From: Polaromonas sp.
GTDB taxonomy: Bacteria; Pseudomonadota; Gammaproteobacteria; Burkholderiales; Burkholderiaceae_C
Direction: 5' to 3'
DNA length: 64,000 bases
Assembly (NCBI RefSeq): GCF_029945895.1
Contig: NZ_JAQSDL010000076.1
Coordinates: 62,001-126,000, forward strand
Shown: one piece after another, positions 7,856-17,090 of the stretch
Layout: the number at the start of each line of letters is the position of its first letter
How positions within the stretch are numbered: the first letter of the stretch is position 1
Made by a program: the position numbers and the translations under genes
The notes under the pieces: generated by a model
What the model was told of the DNA's origin: nothing
What the model saw: only the letters and a program-made list of their open reading frames with translations
Databases searched by the model: none

Positions 7856-8703
7856 TTGAATTGGTTCTTCCACTGCCTGATGGCGGCAAATACGGTGTTG
7901 TCGTCATGTGCCGCCGGATCAAAGTGCCGGGCGGCAGCGATGACCGTGGCCTGTCGGGTACGCAAAAAGGGGTTGATCAGCAACTCCTGGGCAATCGAGG
8001 TCGGCAAGGTCGGCTCCCCCTTGTCTCTCAAGGCAGCACAGCGTGCATGGTAACCAATCAGCTCGCGGTTGTCAGGTTCTACCGCGAGCGCAAAACGCAG
8101 GTTGCTCATCGTGTATTCATGCGTGCAGCAGACGCGGGTGTCGCCGGGGAGGGCGGCGAGACGGTCCAGCGAAGCCAGCATTTGCGCCGGCGTACCTTCG
8201 AAAAGGCGGCCGCAACCGCCGGAAAAAAGCGTGTCACCACAAAACAGCAGGGGCCGACCATCCAGGACGGGGCCATCCGGCGCCGGGCCGCCCCAAGCCG
8301 GATGAGCCCCCTCGGGGGGCAGCGCATCACGCGAAGCGGAAAGTCTGGGGGCCATGTAAAACGCGATATGGCCGGCGGTGTGGCCTGGCACGTCGATGAC
8401 CTGGAAATCAAGGTCCAGTGCCCGCACCGTGTCGCCGTCCTGGAGGGGGGTAAAAGGCCGGGGGATGCGCTCACGGGCCGGGCCGAACACCTTCGCGCCG
8501 GTGGCGTCGCGCAGCGCATCGACGCCGCCAGTGTGATCGGGGTGGTGGTGCGTGACTAAAATCGACTCTAATTGCAGTTGCCTGTCCTGCAGCATGCGCT
8601 GCACGGGCTGTGCGTCGCCCGGATCAACCACCAGGGCGCGTCGGCCGTCGTGCAGAAGCCAGAGGTAGTTGTCGTCAAAAGCAGGGATGGAAATCAGGTA
8701 CAT
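7852..8703 (-). CDS. gloB: Hydroxyacylglutathione hydrolase (glyoxalase II) with an in-frame repeat-derived insert
   Basis: 283 residues from ATG 8703 (MYLISIPAFDDNYLWLLHDG). It is a metallo-beta-lactamase-fold enzyme with the dinuclear metal motif THHHPDHTGG, HTAGHIAFYM, and GDTLFSGGCGRLFEGTPAQM. It hydrolyses S-lactoylglutathione to lactate and glutathione, the second step of methylglyoxal detoxification. Residues about 115-145, between HIAFYM and LLFCGDT, are an extra loop (PRLSASRDALPPEGAHPAWG) that matches family 1 repeat DNA. The usual protein is about 255 residues. The loop lies between core motifs, so activity is probably kept. The start is 12 bp from the divergent methyltransferase start. 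Confidence 0.93.
   Translation of the reverse strand: MYLISIPAFDDNYLWLLHDGRRALVVDPGDAQPVQRMLQDRQLQLESILVTHHHPDHTGGVDALRDATGAKVFGPARERIPRPFTPLQDGDTVRALDLDFQVIDVPGHTAGHIAFYMAPRLSASRDALPPEGAHPAWGGPAPDGPVLDGRPLLFCGDTLFSGGCGRLFEGTPAQMLASLDRLAALPGDTRVCCTHEYTMSNLRFALAVEPDNRELIGYHARCAALRDKGEPTLPTSIAQELLINPFLRTRQATVIAAARHFDPAAHDDNTVFAAIRQWKNQFK
8285..8357 (-). repeat. Family 1 repeat inside gloB, read in frame
   Basis: On the gloB strand this reads GCCCCCAGACTTTCCGCTTC, then GATGCGCTGCCCCCCGAGGG, followed by a variant tail GGCTTGGGGCGGCCCGG. The variant tail differs from the CCGGCNAAGCCGG tail of most copies but is shared by the copy inside the wax ester synthase-like gene. Length and phase keep the gloB frame open. 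Confidence 0.75.
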
Positions 8704-8715
8704 GCGGCACTCTCG

Positions 8716-9543
8716 ATGGGCTCTCAAATTATAGGTTTCACAAACTGGTTCAAAACCCCGCCCGGCGAGTATTTGCTGGCGTGGGAGCGTGAGCGATTCG
8801 ACGAGGCCGTGGCAGACATGTTTGGCTACCACGCGCTGCAGCTGGGTCTGCCCGAACTCGACGCGCTGCGCAGCAACCGCATGCCGCACAAGTGGCTGGC
8901 TCTGCAGGGCGCCGAGTCAGATCTCTTTGCGGGGCCACCGGCAAGCGGCAACGGCAGTGCGACCCCTGTACCCGGGGCAAGTTCCCCGCGGGTGGCCCTG
9001 CTGACCCATTCGGCCGCCTTGCCCTTTCCCGAGAACAGCCTGGACCTGGTGCTGTTGCCGCACACGCTGGAGCTCAGCAGTGATCCCCATGCCACCTTGC
9101 GCGAAGTCGAACGGGTGCTCGTGCCTGAGGGCCGCGTGGTGATCAGCGGCCTGAATCCGGCCAGCCTCTGGGGCCTGCGCCAGCGACGCGCGCACTTCTA
9201 CCGCCGCCTCGGCTACGGCGAACTCTTTTTACCCGAAGCCGGTGAGTTCATCGGCTACTGGCGTCTGCGCGACTGGCTGCGCCTGCTCAGCTTTGAGGTT
9301 GAGTCCAGCCGGTTCGGCTGCTACCGGCCGGCCGTGAGCAGGCTTGCATCGCTGGAGCGTTTTGCCTGGATGGACAAGGCCGGCGAACGCTGGTGGCCGA
9401 TTTTCGGCGCAATGTATTTCCTGGTCGCCGTCAAGCGCGTGCGTGGCATGCGCCTGCTTGAACCCAACTGGAAAACGCAAAAGGCCACCGCTCAGGCCCC
9501 TGCGGTCATTGCCAACCAGGTGCGCCGCCCGGAACCCTTTTGA
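8716..9543 (+). CDS. Class I SAM-dependent methyltransferase
   Basis: 275 residues from ATG 8716 (MGSQIIGFTNWFKTPPGEYL). A methyltransferase_11-type core is visible: LPFPENSLDLVLLPHTLELS, then DPHATLREVERVLVPEGRVV and ISGLNPASLWGLRQ. The N-terminal WFKTPPGEYLLAWER and FGYHALQLGLPELDALRSNR are typical of the group that neighbours gloB and rnhA in proteobacteria (compare E. coli yafS between gloB and rnhA). The methyl acceptor is unknown. It is divergent from gloB with almost no spacer and is followed 45 bp later by rnhA. Confidence 0.88.
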   Translation: MGSQIIGFTNWFKTPPGEYLLAWERERFDEAVADMFGYHALQLGLPELDALRSNRMPHKWLALQGAESDLFAGPPASGNGSATPVPGASSPRVALLTHSAALPFPENSLDLVLLPHTLELSSDPHATLREVERVLVPEGRVVISGLNPASLWGLRQRRAHFYRRLGYGELFLPEAGEFIGYWRLRDWLRLLSFEVESSRFGCYRPAVSRLASLERFAWMDKAGERWWPIFGAMYFLVAVKRVRGMRLLEPNWKTQKATAQAPAVIANQVRRPEPF

Positions 9544-9588
9544 ACACTTCCCTTTTTTCAGAACCCCAACCAAGGACTTGCGCAACGC

Positions 9589-10062
9589 ATGACTGATTTT
9601 TCGCCAGCCTCAGCCCAACATGTGGTGATTTACACCGACGGCGCCTGCAAGGGCAACCCTGGCCCCGGAGGCTGGGGCGCGATGCTGACCAGCGGCGACA
9701 CCGTCAAGGAGCTGTTTGGCGGCGAGCTGGGCACGACCAACAACCGCATGGAGATGACCGCGGTTATCGAAGCGCTGGCCGCGCTCAAGCGGCCCTGCCG
9801 CGTCACGCTGTACCTGGACAGCGAATATGTGCGCAAGGGCATCACCGAGTGGATCAGCGGCTGGAAGGCACGCGGCTGGCGCACCGCTGCCAAACAGCCC
9901 GTGAAAAACATCGACCTCTGGCAGAAGCTCGACGACCTGATCAGCAGCAGTGGCCACACCATCGAATGGCGCTGGGTCAAGGGGCATGCCGGCGACCCCG
10001 GCAATGAGCGCGCAGATGCCCTGGCCAACAAGGGTGTGGTTCTGGCTTTGTCCAGGGGCTGA
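9589..10062 (+). CDS. rnhA: Ribonuclease HI
   Basis: 157 residues. It contains the canonical [19 protein letters not shown] with catalytic Asp17, Glu55 in NNRMEMTA, Asp77 in LYLDSEYV, and the C-terminal [17 protein letters not shown] with the active-site His and last Asp. It degrades the RNA strand of RNA-DNA hybrids, for example at replication primers and R-loops. In many proteobacteria dnaQ follows or faces rnhA; here the next gene is an RND efflux adaptor, so the conserved block stops at rnhA. Confidence 0.97.
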   Translation: MTDFSPASAQHVVIYTDGACKGNPGPGGWGAMLTSGDTVKELFGGELGTTNNRMEMTAVIEALAALKRPCRVTLYLDSEYVRKGITEWISGWKARGWRTAAKQPVKNIDLWQKLDDLISSSGHTIEWRWVKGHAGDPGNERADALANKGVVLALSRG

Positions 10063-10238
10063 CCTTTCCTGTGGCGGCGGTGGGCGGCGAGCGGTGAGCG
10101 TTGGGCGGTGCCAATGTAAAGCCGACGTAAATCTGACCCCGATATTGCTCGGGATTTCCTTCAGGTGACGCTGGCGGGACAAACCTGCTGTTACATTGAT
10201 TGATTGTCAAAGTTCTGATCTTTATCAACCGTCCCCAC

Positions 10239-11585
10239 ATGGCATCAAAAGCAATTTATTCTGTCGTTGCCGTGCTCGGCATTGCCGGCCTGTCCGGCGC
10301 CGCATGGTGGTACCAGAACAAGGCCAACAGCGCGGTCAAGGCCGCGCCTGCGGGGCAGTCGCAGGCCTCAGCCGGTACCCGGCCGACGGTGGAAGCCGCC
10401 AAGGTGACGGTCGTGAAACTGGTGGACGACGCCCAGGCGGTCGGCAGTCTGCGTTCACGCCGCAGCGTGGTGTTGCGCCCGGAGGTCAGTGGTCGCATCA
10501 CCCAGCTCAATTTCACCGACGGCCAGCGCGTACGCAAGGGGCAGGTGCTGGTGCAGTTTGACGACCAGCTGCCCTTGGCGCAGGTGCAGCAAAGCCAGGC
10601 CGAGCTGTCGATCGCCCAGGCCAACCAGAAGCGCAACCAGGAACTGGTCGCGCAGAACTTTGTCAGTCAGCGCTCCCTCGATGAAAGTGCCGCCAACCTG
10701 CAGGTGGCGCAGGCCAGGCTCTCGCTGGCGAAGGCCACTGCCGCGAGGCTGAAAATCGTCGCGCCCTTCGACGGCATTGCAGGTATCCGCCAGGTCAATC
10801 CCGGGGACTACCTCAAGGATGGGGCCGACATCGTCAATATTGAAGACATCGACGCCGTGTTTGTCGACTTCCGCCTGCCCGAGCGTTTCCAGAACAAGCT
10901 CCAGCGCGGTCAGACCGCCCTGGTGGACATGGACGCGCTGCCGGGACGCAAATACACGGCGGTGGTGCAGGCGATCGATCCGCTGATCGACGCCAATGGC
11001 CGCTCGGTGGCGGTGCGGGCCTGCATCGACAACCGGCAGCTGCAACTGCGTCCCGGCATGTTTGCCCGCGTCAACGCGGTCTTTGGCGAGCGCAACGACG
11101 CCAGGGTCATTCCGGAAGAGGCGCTGGTGCCCCAGGGGGAAAAACAATATGTCATCAAGCTGCTGCCCGGGCCGGAGGCGCAGACCTGGATTGCCCGGCG
11201 GGTGGCGGTTCAGGTGGGTATCCGGCGGCCCGGCCAGGCGGAAATCACGGGCGGGCTGGAGCCTGGCGACATGGTGGTCACCACCGGCCAGCAGCGCATT
11301 CAGCGCGACGGCATGACCGTGCGTGTGGTGGATCTGGGTCCGTCCACTGCCGCTCGGCCGGCCGACGGTGCGCCCGCCGCTGCACCCGTGGTGGCGGCAG
11401 CGCCCGAAGTCCCGCGTGCGCCGGCGGGGAAATCCATGGGTGGTGCCAACCCCTGTCTGGTGGGCATGCGTGAGGCGGGGCGCGCACCTGCGATGTCCGG
11501 AGCGGTACGTGGCAGCGCTCCGGCGCCGGTTCCCGCCGAAGCCATGCCCGAAGCCCGGGCCCGGGCGACACGCAAGCCGGCCTGA
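10239..11585 (+). CDS. RND efflux periplasmic adaptor (membrane fusion protein)
   Basis: 448 residues from ATG 10239 (MASKAIYSVVAVLGIAGLSG), with an N-terminal membrane or signal helix. The usual order of parts is visible: first lipoyl half (VVLRPEVSGRITQLNFTDGQ), helical hairpin (QSQAELSIAQANQKRNQEL), second lipoyl half (IVAPFDGIAGIRQVNPGDYL) and beta-barrel. An Ala/Pro-rich tail of about 80 residues of no recognisable domain follows. It links the inner-membrane pump encoded next (31 bp away) to an outer-membrane channel. No channel or regulator gene lies beside it, so a shared TolC-type channel is likely. Confidence 0.92.
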   Translation: MASKAIYSVVAVLGIAGLSGAAWWYQNKANSAVKAAPAGQSQASAGTRPTVEAAKVTVVKLVDDAQAVGSLRSRRSVVLRPEVSGRITQLNFTDGQRVRKGQVLVQFDDQLPLAQVQQSQAELSIAQANQKRNQELVAQNFVSQRSLDESAANLQVAQARLSLAKATAARLKIVAPFDGIAGIRQVNPGDYLKDGADIVNIEDIDAVFVDFRLPERFQNKLQRGQTALVDMDALPGRKYTAVVQAIDPLIDANGRSVAVRACIDNRQLQLRPGMFARVNAVFGERNDARVIPEEALVPQGEKQYVIKLLPGPEAQTWIARRVAVQVGIRRPGQAEITGGLEPGDMVVTTGQQRIQRDGMTVRVVDLGPSTAARPADGAPAAAPVVAAAPEVPRAPAGKSMGGANPCLVGMREAGRAPAMSGAVRGSAPAPVPAEAMPEARARATRKPA

Positions 11586-11616
11586 GTCCGAAGCCATCTC
11601 CTGACTGGACCCCCTG

Positions 11617-14600
11617 ATGCAACTGGCAGAAGTCTCGATACGTCGCCCGGTGTTTGCCACCGTGCTGTCCCTGCTGATCGTGCTGATCGGCGCGGTCAGT
11701 TTCCAGCGCCTGACGGTGCGCGAGTACCCCAAGATCGACGAGCCGGTGGTGACGGTCAGCGTGCGTTACCCCGGTGCCTCGGCCGAGGTGATCGAATCAC
11801 AGGTGACCAAGCCGCTGGAAGACTCGATTGCCGGCATCGACGCGGTGGATGTGCTGACTTCGATCAGCCGTGCCGACCAGAGCCAGATTTCCGTGCGTTT
11901 CAGGCTCGAGAAAGACGCCGACGCCGCGGCCGCCGAGGTGCGCGACCGCACCTCGCGGGTACGCAACAAGCTGCCGCAGGCCATTGAGGAGCCGGTGATT
12001 GCCAAGGTCGAGGCCGATGCGTTTCCCGTGATCTGGCTGGCCTTCACCAGCGACAGCCTGACCCGTCTGCAGATCAACGACCTCGTCAATCGCATCGTCA
12101 AGCCGCGCCTGCAAACTGTCACCGGTGTGGCCGATGTGCGCATCTTCGGTGAACGCAAATACGCGATGCGTGTCTGGCTCGACCCCCGGAAAATGGCGGC
12201 CTACCGCCTGACCACGCAGGACATCGAGGACGCCATCCGGCGCAGCAACCTGGAGGTTCCCGCTGGCCGCATTGAATCGCAGCAACGCGAGTTCAGCGTG
12301 ACGTCCGAGACCGGCCTGGTGCGTCCCGAACAGTTCGGCGAGGTGGTGATCCGCAGCGTCAACGGTTTCCCGGTCAAGGTGCGTGATGTGGCGCGTGTCG
12401 AGGAAGGTGCGGCAGACGAGCGCAGCGGCGTGCGGCTCAATGGCCGCGCGGCCATCGGGGCCGGCGTGATCCGCCAGGCCACCGCCAACCCGCTGGACCT
12501 GTCGCAGGGCGTGCGCAACATGATTCCGCAGCTCAAGGCCGATCTGCCGCCGGAAGTCAACATCGACATCGCCAACGACAACTCGGTGTTCATCGACCGT
12601 TCGGTCAGGAACGTCTACCAGACCATCGCCGAAGCCGTGGCGCTGGTGGCCCTCGTGATCTTTGTGTTCCTGCGCACCTTCCGCGCGTCCATCATTCCCA
12701 TCGTCACCATCCCGGTCAGCCTGGTCGGCACCTTTGCGCTGATGGCGCTGGCGGGCTTCACCATCAACACGCTGACGTTGCTGGCGCTGGTGCTGGCCAT
12801 CGGGCTGGTGGTCGATGATGCCATCGTGATGCTGGAAAACATCTTCCGTCACATCGAAGAAGGACTGGATCCGTTTTCGGCAGCCATCAAGGGCGCGCGG
12901 GAAATCGGTTTTGCCGTGGTCACCATGACGGCGACGCTGGTGGCGGTTTACGCGCCCCTGGCCTTCACCCCCGGGCGCACCGGCCGGCTGTTTGTCGAGT
13001 TTGCGCTGGCGCTGGCCGGCGCGGTGGTCGTGTCGGGTTTTGTGGCGTTGACCCTGACGCCCATGCTTTGCGCCAAACTGCTCAAACACAACCCGAAACC
13101 GAACGTTTTTGACCGCGGCATGGAGCGCTTTCTCAACGCGGTCTCCAACCGTTACGCCAGCGTGCTGCGCTGGGTACTCACCCGGCGTTACCAGCCGGTG
13201 GCTGGCAGGGGCGGCGGCGTCAGGGCGTGGGTGCTGCAGGCGCGCTGGATCGTGGTCGGTGTCATGCTGGCCAGTGCGCTGGCCATCCTGCTTATTTTCC
13301 CGACCATGAAGCAGGAGTTGTCGCCGCTGGAAGACCGGGGCACCATCCTGGCCACCGTCAATGCGCCCGATGGCGCCACGCTGGACTACACCAACCGTTA
13401 TGCCGAGGCGCTGGAGAAAATGGGCCAGCCCTACAAGGAGTTCGACCGGATTTTTGCCAGTATCGGCAACCCCACCGTGTCGCAGGCCAGTGTCATCTAC
13501 CGCACGGTGGACTGGGACGAACGCAAGCGCAGCACGCTGGAGATGGCGCGTGAACTGCAGCCCAAGTTCGCCAGCCTGCCGGGCGTCACGGCGTTTCCGA
13601 TCACGCCGCCCTCGCTGGGCCAGGGTTTTCGCGAGCGGCCGCTCAATTTTGTCATCCAGACCTCGGACAGCTACGAAAACCTCAACATCGTGGTCGAACA
13701 GTTGCTCGCCGAAATTGCGAAAAACCCGGGCATCCAGTCACCGGTGTCGGACCTGCGCCTGAACAAGCCCGAGCTGCGCATTGACGTCAACCGCGACAAG
13801 GCCGCCGATCTGGGTGTCAGTGTGGAAGTGGTGGCCAAGGCGATTGAAACCATGCTGGGCGGGCGCAACGTGACGCGTTACAAGCGCGACGCCGAGCAGT
13901 ACGACGTGATCGTGCAGACCGAAGCGGGCGGGCGCAGCACGCCGGAAGACATCGAGGGCATTTATGTGCGCGGCCGCAATGACGCCATGATTCCGCTGTC
14001 CAGCCTGGTCACGGTGCGCGAAGCGGTCTCGCCGCGCGAGCTCAACCACTTTGGCCAGCGCCGGGCTGCTTCCATCACGGCCAACCTGGCACCCGACTAT
14101 TCGCTGGGCCAGGCGCTGACCTTCATGAACGGAATTTCGGCCAAGGTGCTCAAGCCCGGCTACAGCACCGACCTCAATGGCACCTCGCGCGAATTCAAGA
14201 ATTCCCAGGGGGCGCTGGCCATCGTGTTCGTGCTGGCGCTGGTCTTCATTTTCCTGGTGCTGGCCGCGCAGTTCGAGAGTTTCATCGACCCGCTGGTGAT
14301 CATGCTGTCGGTGCCGCTGTCGATGATCGGTGCGCTGGTTGCGCTCAAGCTGTCAGGCGGCTCGCTCAACGTCTATTCGCAGATCGGGCTGATCACCCTG
14401 GTCGGGCTGATCACCAAGCACGGCATCCTGATTGTCGAGTTCACGAATCAGCTGCGCGGGCAGGGCATGGACATGCTGGAGGCGCTGGTCAAGGCGTCTG
14501 CGCAGCGCCTGCGCCCCATCCTGATGACCACCGGCGCCATGGTGCTGGGCGCCTTGCCGCTGGCGCTCGCCACCGGGGCGGGCGCGGAAAGCCGCATCCA

Positions 14601-14772
14601 GATCGGCTGGGTCATCGTGGGCGGCATGTCGCTGGGCACGCTGCTGACGGTGTTCGTGGTGCCGACCATGTACGCGCTGTTTGCCCGCAGCACGATCCCG
14701 GGCGCCAACAAGGCGGTGGCGAAGGATGAGCCGGAGGTCCATCATGGGTCTCCGGAATACATCGCCAAGTAA
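11617..14772 (+). CDS. RND efflux transporter, inner-membrane subunit (AcrB/HAE1 family)
   Basis: 1051 residues, normal for the family. It starts MQLAEVSIRRPVFATVLSLL (first membrane helix). It shows the family signature in GLVVDDAIVMLENIFRHIEE on TM4, with the two acidic residues that carry protons, and the second-half landmark GLITKHGILIVEFTNQLRGQ. It exports drugs or other amphiphiles by proton antiport together with the upstream adaptor. Odd point: around residues 522-545 there is an extra stretch (LTRRYQPVAGRGGGVRAW) before WVLQARWIVVG that looks like a short insertion near TM7. The frame is intact. Confidence 0.95.
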   Translation: MQLAEVSIRRPVFATVLSLLIVLIGAVSFQRLTVREYPKIDEPVVTVSVRYPGASAEVIESQVTKPLEDSIAGIDAVDVLTSISRADQSQISVRFRLEKDADAAAAEVRDRTSRVRNKLPQAIEEPVIAKVEADAFPVIWLAFTSDSLTRLQINDLVNRIVKPRLQTVTGVADVRIFGERKYAMRVWLDPRKMAAYRLTTQDIEDAIRRSNLEVPAGRIESQQREFSVTSETGLVRPEQFGEVVIRSVNGFPVKVRDVARVEEGAADERSGVRLNGRAAIGAGVIRQATANPLDLSQGVRNMIPQLKADLPPEVNIDIANDNSVFIDRSVRNVYQTIAEAVALVALVIFVFLRTFRASIIPIVTIPVSLVGTFALMALAGFTINTLTLLALVLAIGLVVDDAIVMLENIFRHIEEGLDPFSAAIKGAREIGFAVVTMTATLVAVYAPLAFTPGRTGRLFVEFALALAGAVVVSGFVALTLTPMLCAKLLKHNPKPNVFDRGMERFLNAVSNRYASVLRWVLTRRYQPVAGRGGGVRAWVLQARWIVVGVMLASALAILLIFPTMKQELSPLEDRGTILATVNAPDGATLDYTNRYAEALEKMGQPYKEFDRIFASIGNPTVSQASVIYRTVDWDERKRSTLEMARELQPKFASLPGVTAFPITPPSLGQGFRERPLNFVIQTSDSYENLNIVVEQLLAEIAKNPGIQSPVSDLRLNKPELRIDVNRDKAADLGVSVEVVAKAIETMLGGRNVTRYKRDAEQYDVIVQTEAGGRSTPEDIEGIYVRGRNDAMIPLSSLVTVREAVSPRELNHFGQRRAASITANLAPDYSLGQALTFMNGISAKVLKPGYSTDLNGTSREFKNSQGALAIVFVLALVFIFLVLAAQFESFIDPLVIMLSVPLSMIGALVALKLSGGSLNVYSQIGLITLVGLITKHGILIVEFTNQLRGQGMDMLEALVKASAQRLRPILMTTGAMVLGALPLALATGAGAESRIQIGWVIVGGMSLGTLLTVFVVPTMYALFARSTIPGANKAVAKDEPEVHHGSPEYIAK

Positions 14773-14782
14773 AAAAAGCCTC

Positions 14783-14867
14783 CCCCTTTTCACGGCGTGT
14801 CATGCGCTGCCCACCGAGGGGGCCGCTGCGCCTGCGGTCCGGCGAAGCCGGTTCCGCGTGCGGACCT
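14783..14867 (+). repeat. Family 1 repeat after the RND gene
   Basis: Contains CTTTTCACGGCGTGTCATGC, GCCCACCGAGGGGGCCGCTG, CGCCTGCGGTCCGGC and GAAGCCGGTTCCGCG. Fills the gap between the converging RND and moeA genes. No hairpin-plus-T-run terminator was seen in this gap, so the repeat itself may act as the transcript end. Confidence 0.75.
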
Positions 14868-14951
14868 TTCGTGCTGCTTCTGATCGCTCTGTGGTGTCGA
14901 AGGACGGGTTGTTGGCGGACGCGAGCTACGCGCGGTGATCGACCGTGCGGG

Positions 14952-16301
14952 TCACATCCAGCCGTCGAACATCATCACATCCACCTCGTCGTCTGTGGCG
15001 ATGTTGCCCTGGCTGTGGTGCAGCACGATCAGACCATTGGCCTGTGCCATGGAGCTGAGCACGCCCGAGCCCTGGTTGCCGGTGGTCCTGACCTGCAGCG
15101 AACCGTCGGCGGCGGTGGATACCCAGCCGCGCTGGTACTCGGTGCGGCCCGGCTTCTTGCGCATGGGTTCCAGGCAGCGCGCCTTGAGCAGCGGCGGCGC
15201 CGGGTCGATGCATCCCATCATCTGCAGCAGGGCCGGCCGCACAAAAGCCAGAAACGTCACCATCACCGCGACCGGGTTGCCGGGCAGACCGAAGAGAATC
15301 GCCCCCACGCTCCCCACTTCCTTCGCATTGCTATTACTTTGGTAGCTGCTTGCGCCCGCATCCATTGGGCTGGAGGTCGATTTCGCTTGAGATATCCGGC
15401 CCACCGCCATCGGACGCCCAGGACGCATGGCGATTTTCCAGAAGGCCACGTCGCCGAGCTTTTGCATCATGGCCTTGGTGTAGTCGGCCTCGCCGACGCT
15501 GACACCGCCGGACGTGATGATGGCATCGGCCTGCGCCGCAGCGGCTGTGAAAGCTGCTTCCAGCAGGGCCGGCTCGTCGCGCACCACGCCCATGTCGATC
15601 ACCTCGCATCCCAGCTGCCTGAGCATGCCGAACACCGTGTAGCGGTTGCTGTCGTAGACCGCACCTTCGCGCGGCGCCTCGCCCAGCGACAGGATTTCAT
15701 CGCCAGTCGAAAAGTAGGCCACCCGCAGCGGACGCAGGGTGCGGACGGTTTTCATGCCCAAAGAGGCCACCAGCCCAAGCCGGGCCGGCGTGAGCAGCTC
15801 TCCTTTTGATAGTGCAGCCCGGCCCTGCATGAGGTCCTCGCCGCGCAGCCGGCGGTTGTCACCGGGTTGCAGCAGTCGGGCGGGCAGGGTGATGGCGTCG
15901 CCCTGAACGCTGACGAGCTCCTGCGGCACCACGGTGTCCAGCCCGGCCGGCATGATGGCGCCGGTCATGATCTTCACGCACTCGCCGGCGCCGACCGATC
16001 CCTGCCAGGCCTTGCCAGCCAGCGCCGTACCCACGACTTTCAGGGTCAGGGCTGTGCCCGCTGCGAGGGCGGCGCCGTGAAAGGCATACCCGTCCATGGC
16101 CGAGTTGTCGTGGGGCGGCACGTCAAACGGCGACACCACATCGGTCGCCAGCACGCGGCCCAGCGCCTCGAACAGCGGCAGTTCCGCCACGTCCTGCACC
16201 GGTTCCACCAGCTGCGACAGAAAGCGCAGCACATCGGCGGCGGGCAGGGCTTGCGGATCGTAGCCCTCCAGTTCGGCGGCAATCTGGGCGATGGACTTCA
16301 T
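14952..16301 (-). CDS. moeA: Molybdopterin molybdenumtransferase MoeA, with a repeat-derived insert
   Basis: 449 residues from ATG 16301 ([20 protein letters not shown]). That start overlaps the mobA stop as ATGA. Motifs include [20 protein letters not shown], the catalytic [20 protein letters not shown] and [20 protein letters not shown]. It inserts molybdate into adenylylated molybdopterin. E. coli MoeA is 411 residues. The extra length here is largely a stretch of about 30 residues between MAVGRIS and ILFGLPGNP ([20 protein letters not shown] and on), encoded by DNA matching both repeat families. It forms the last gene of the run moaA, mobA, moeA. Confidence 0.93.
   Translation of the reverse strand: MKSIAQIAAELEGYDPQALPAADVLRFLSQLVEPVQDVAELPLFEALGRVLATDVVSPFDVPPHDNSAMDGYAFHGAALAAGTALTLKVVGTALAGKAWQGSVGAGECVKIMTGAIMPAGLDTVVPQELVSVQGDAITLPARLLQPGDNRRLRGEDLMQGRAALSKGELLTPARLGLVASLGMKTVRTLRPLRVAYFSTGDEILSLGEAPREGAVYDSNRYTVFGMLRQLGCEVIDMGVVRDEPALLEAAFTAAAAQADAIITSGGVSVGEADYTKAMMQKLGDVAFWKIAMRPGRPMAVGRISQAKSTSSPMDAGASSYQSNSNAKEVGSVGAILFGLPGNPVAVMVTFLAFVRPALLQMMGCIDPAPPLLKARCLEPMRKKPGRTEYQRGWVSTAADGSLQVRTTGNQGSGVLSSMAQANGLIVLHHSQGNIATDDEVDVMMFDGWM
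15301..15390 (+). repeat. Family 1 head fragment joined to a family 2 element inside moeA
   Basis: 15301-15326 (GCCCCCACGCTCCCCACTTC) is the head of family 1. It is followed directly at 15329-15390 by a complete family 2 element: TGCTAT...GGTAGCTG...GCGC...GGGCTGGAGG...TTGA. Both lie antisense to moeA and leave its frame open. Confidence 0.75.
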
Positions 16302-16930
16302 GGGCGCAGGGCTTCGAGCTGGTGAAGTTCCGCCAGCGTGTTGGCGTTGAAGAAAGCACGCGGGTCGTCGCCCGGCTGGTTGAAGGGCACAAGCACGGTT
16401 TTGTGCTGCGCCGTCCACGCATCGATCTTGCGGCCGCCGCTGGCGGTGAACAGCATCAGGCTTTCCAGCAGGCGGGTGCGCAGCAGGCAGAAAACCGGCT
16501 GCGCACGCAACTGGCCGTCTTCCTCGGGGGCGGCGACCACCGCGATGTCGGCATCGTCCCGCACCATCGCCTCGGCAAGGCGGGCGACCAGCTCCTGGCT
16601 GAACAGTGGGGTGTCGCAGGGCACGGTCACCAGGTAAGGCGTTTCGCAGCGCTCCATCCCGGTCAGGAAACCTGCGAGAGGGCCGGAAAATTCGCCCAGG
16701 CCCGCCGCATCGGGCCAGACCGGCACACCAAACGACTCGTAGGCCGCGAGGTTGCGGTTGGCATTGACCATGACCTCGCCGACCTGTGGGGACAGCCGCA
16801 GCAGGGTGTGCAGGGCCAGCGGCACGCCATTGAAGTTCTGCAGACCTTTGTCGGCGCCGCCCATGCGCGAGCCGCGCCCACCCGCCAGGATGATGCCGGT
16901 GATTTCTGCGCCGTCTATCGTTTCAACCAT
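16298..16930 (-). CDS. mobA: Molybdenum cofactor guanylyltransferase MobA
   Basis: 210 residues from ATG 16930 ([20 protein letters not shown]). A TTG three codons upstream is possible but less likely. It has the nucleotidyltransferase signature [20 protein letters not shown], with the lysine that contacts GTP, and the metal-binding Asp in TVPCDTPLF. It joins GMP to Mo-molybdopterin to make the bis-MGD form used by DMSO reductase-family enzymes. It overlaps moeA by 4 bp. Lying downstream of moaA, it completes a compact cofactor cluster. Confidence 0.93.
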   Translation of the reverse strand: MVETIDGAEITGIILAGGRGSRMGGADKGLQNFNGVPLALHTLLRLSPQVGEVMVNANRNLAAYESFGVPVWPDAAGLGEFSGPLAGFLTGMERCETPYLVTVPCDTPLFSQELVARLAEAMVRDDADIAVVAAPEEDGQLRAQPVFCLLRTRLLESLMLFTASGGRKIDAWTAQHKTVLVPFNQPGDDPRAFFNANTLAELHQLEALRP

Positions 16931-16993
16931 GTGATGCAATCTTCGTGATGTTCATAGTGAGCGGTTTCATGGCAGGAGGACATCCCTTTCAAG

Positions 16994-17087
16994 CCCGGGC
17001 CGCGGATCTGGCTTCGCCAGTCCGCAGGCGCAGCGGCCCCCTCGGGGGGCAGAGAGCGACACGCAGTGCGCGAACGTGGGGGCCATA
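16994..17087 (-). repeat. Family 1 repeat between moaA and mobA
   Basis: On the minus strand it reads GGCCCCCACGTTCGCGCACT, then CTGCCCCCCGAGGGGGCCGC, TGCGCCTGCGG, then a CTGGCGAAGCCAG stem and CCGCGGCCCGGG. The head begins three bases after the moaA stop codon (17091-17093), so the element touches the gene end. Confidence 0.8.
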
Positions 17088-17090
17088 TCG

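Noticed and set aside
16994-17087. Repeat after moaA read as a terminator
   Set aside because: It forms stems but has no T-run, and the same sequence occurs within genes, so it is better explained as a dispersed element.
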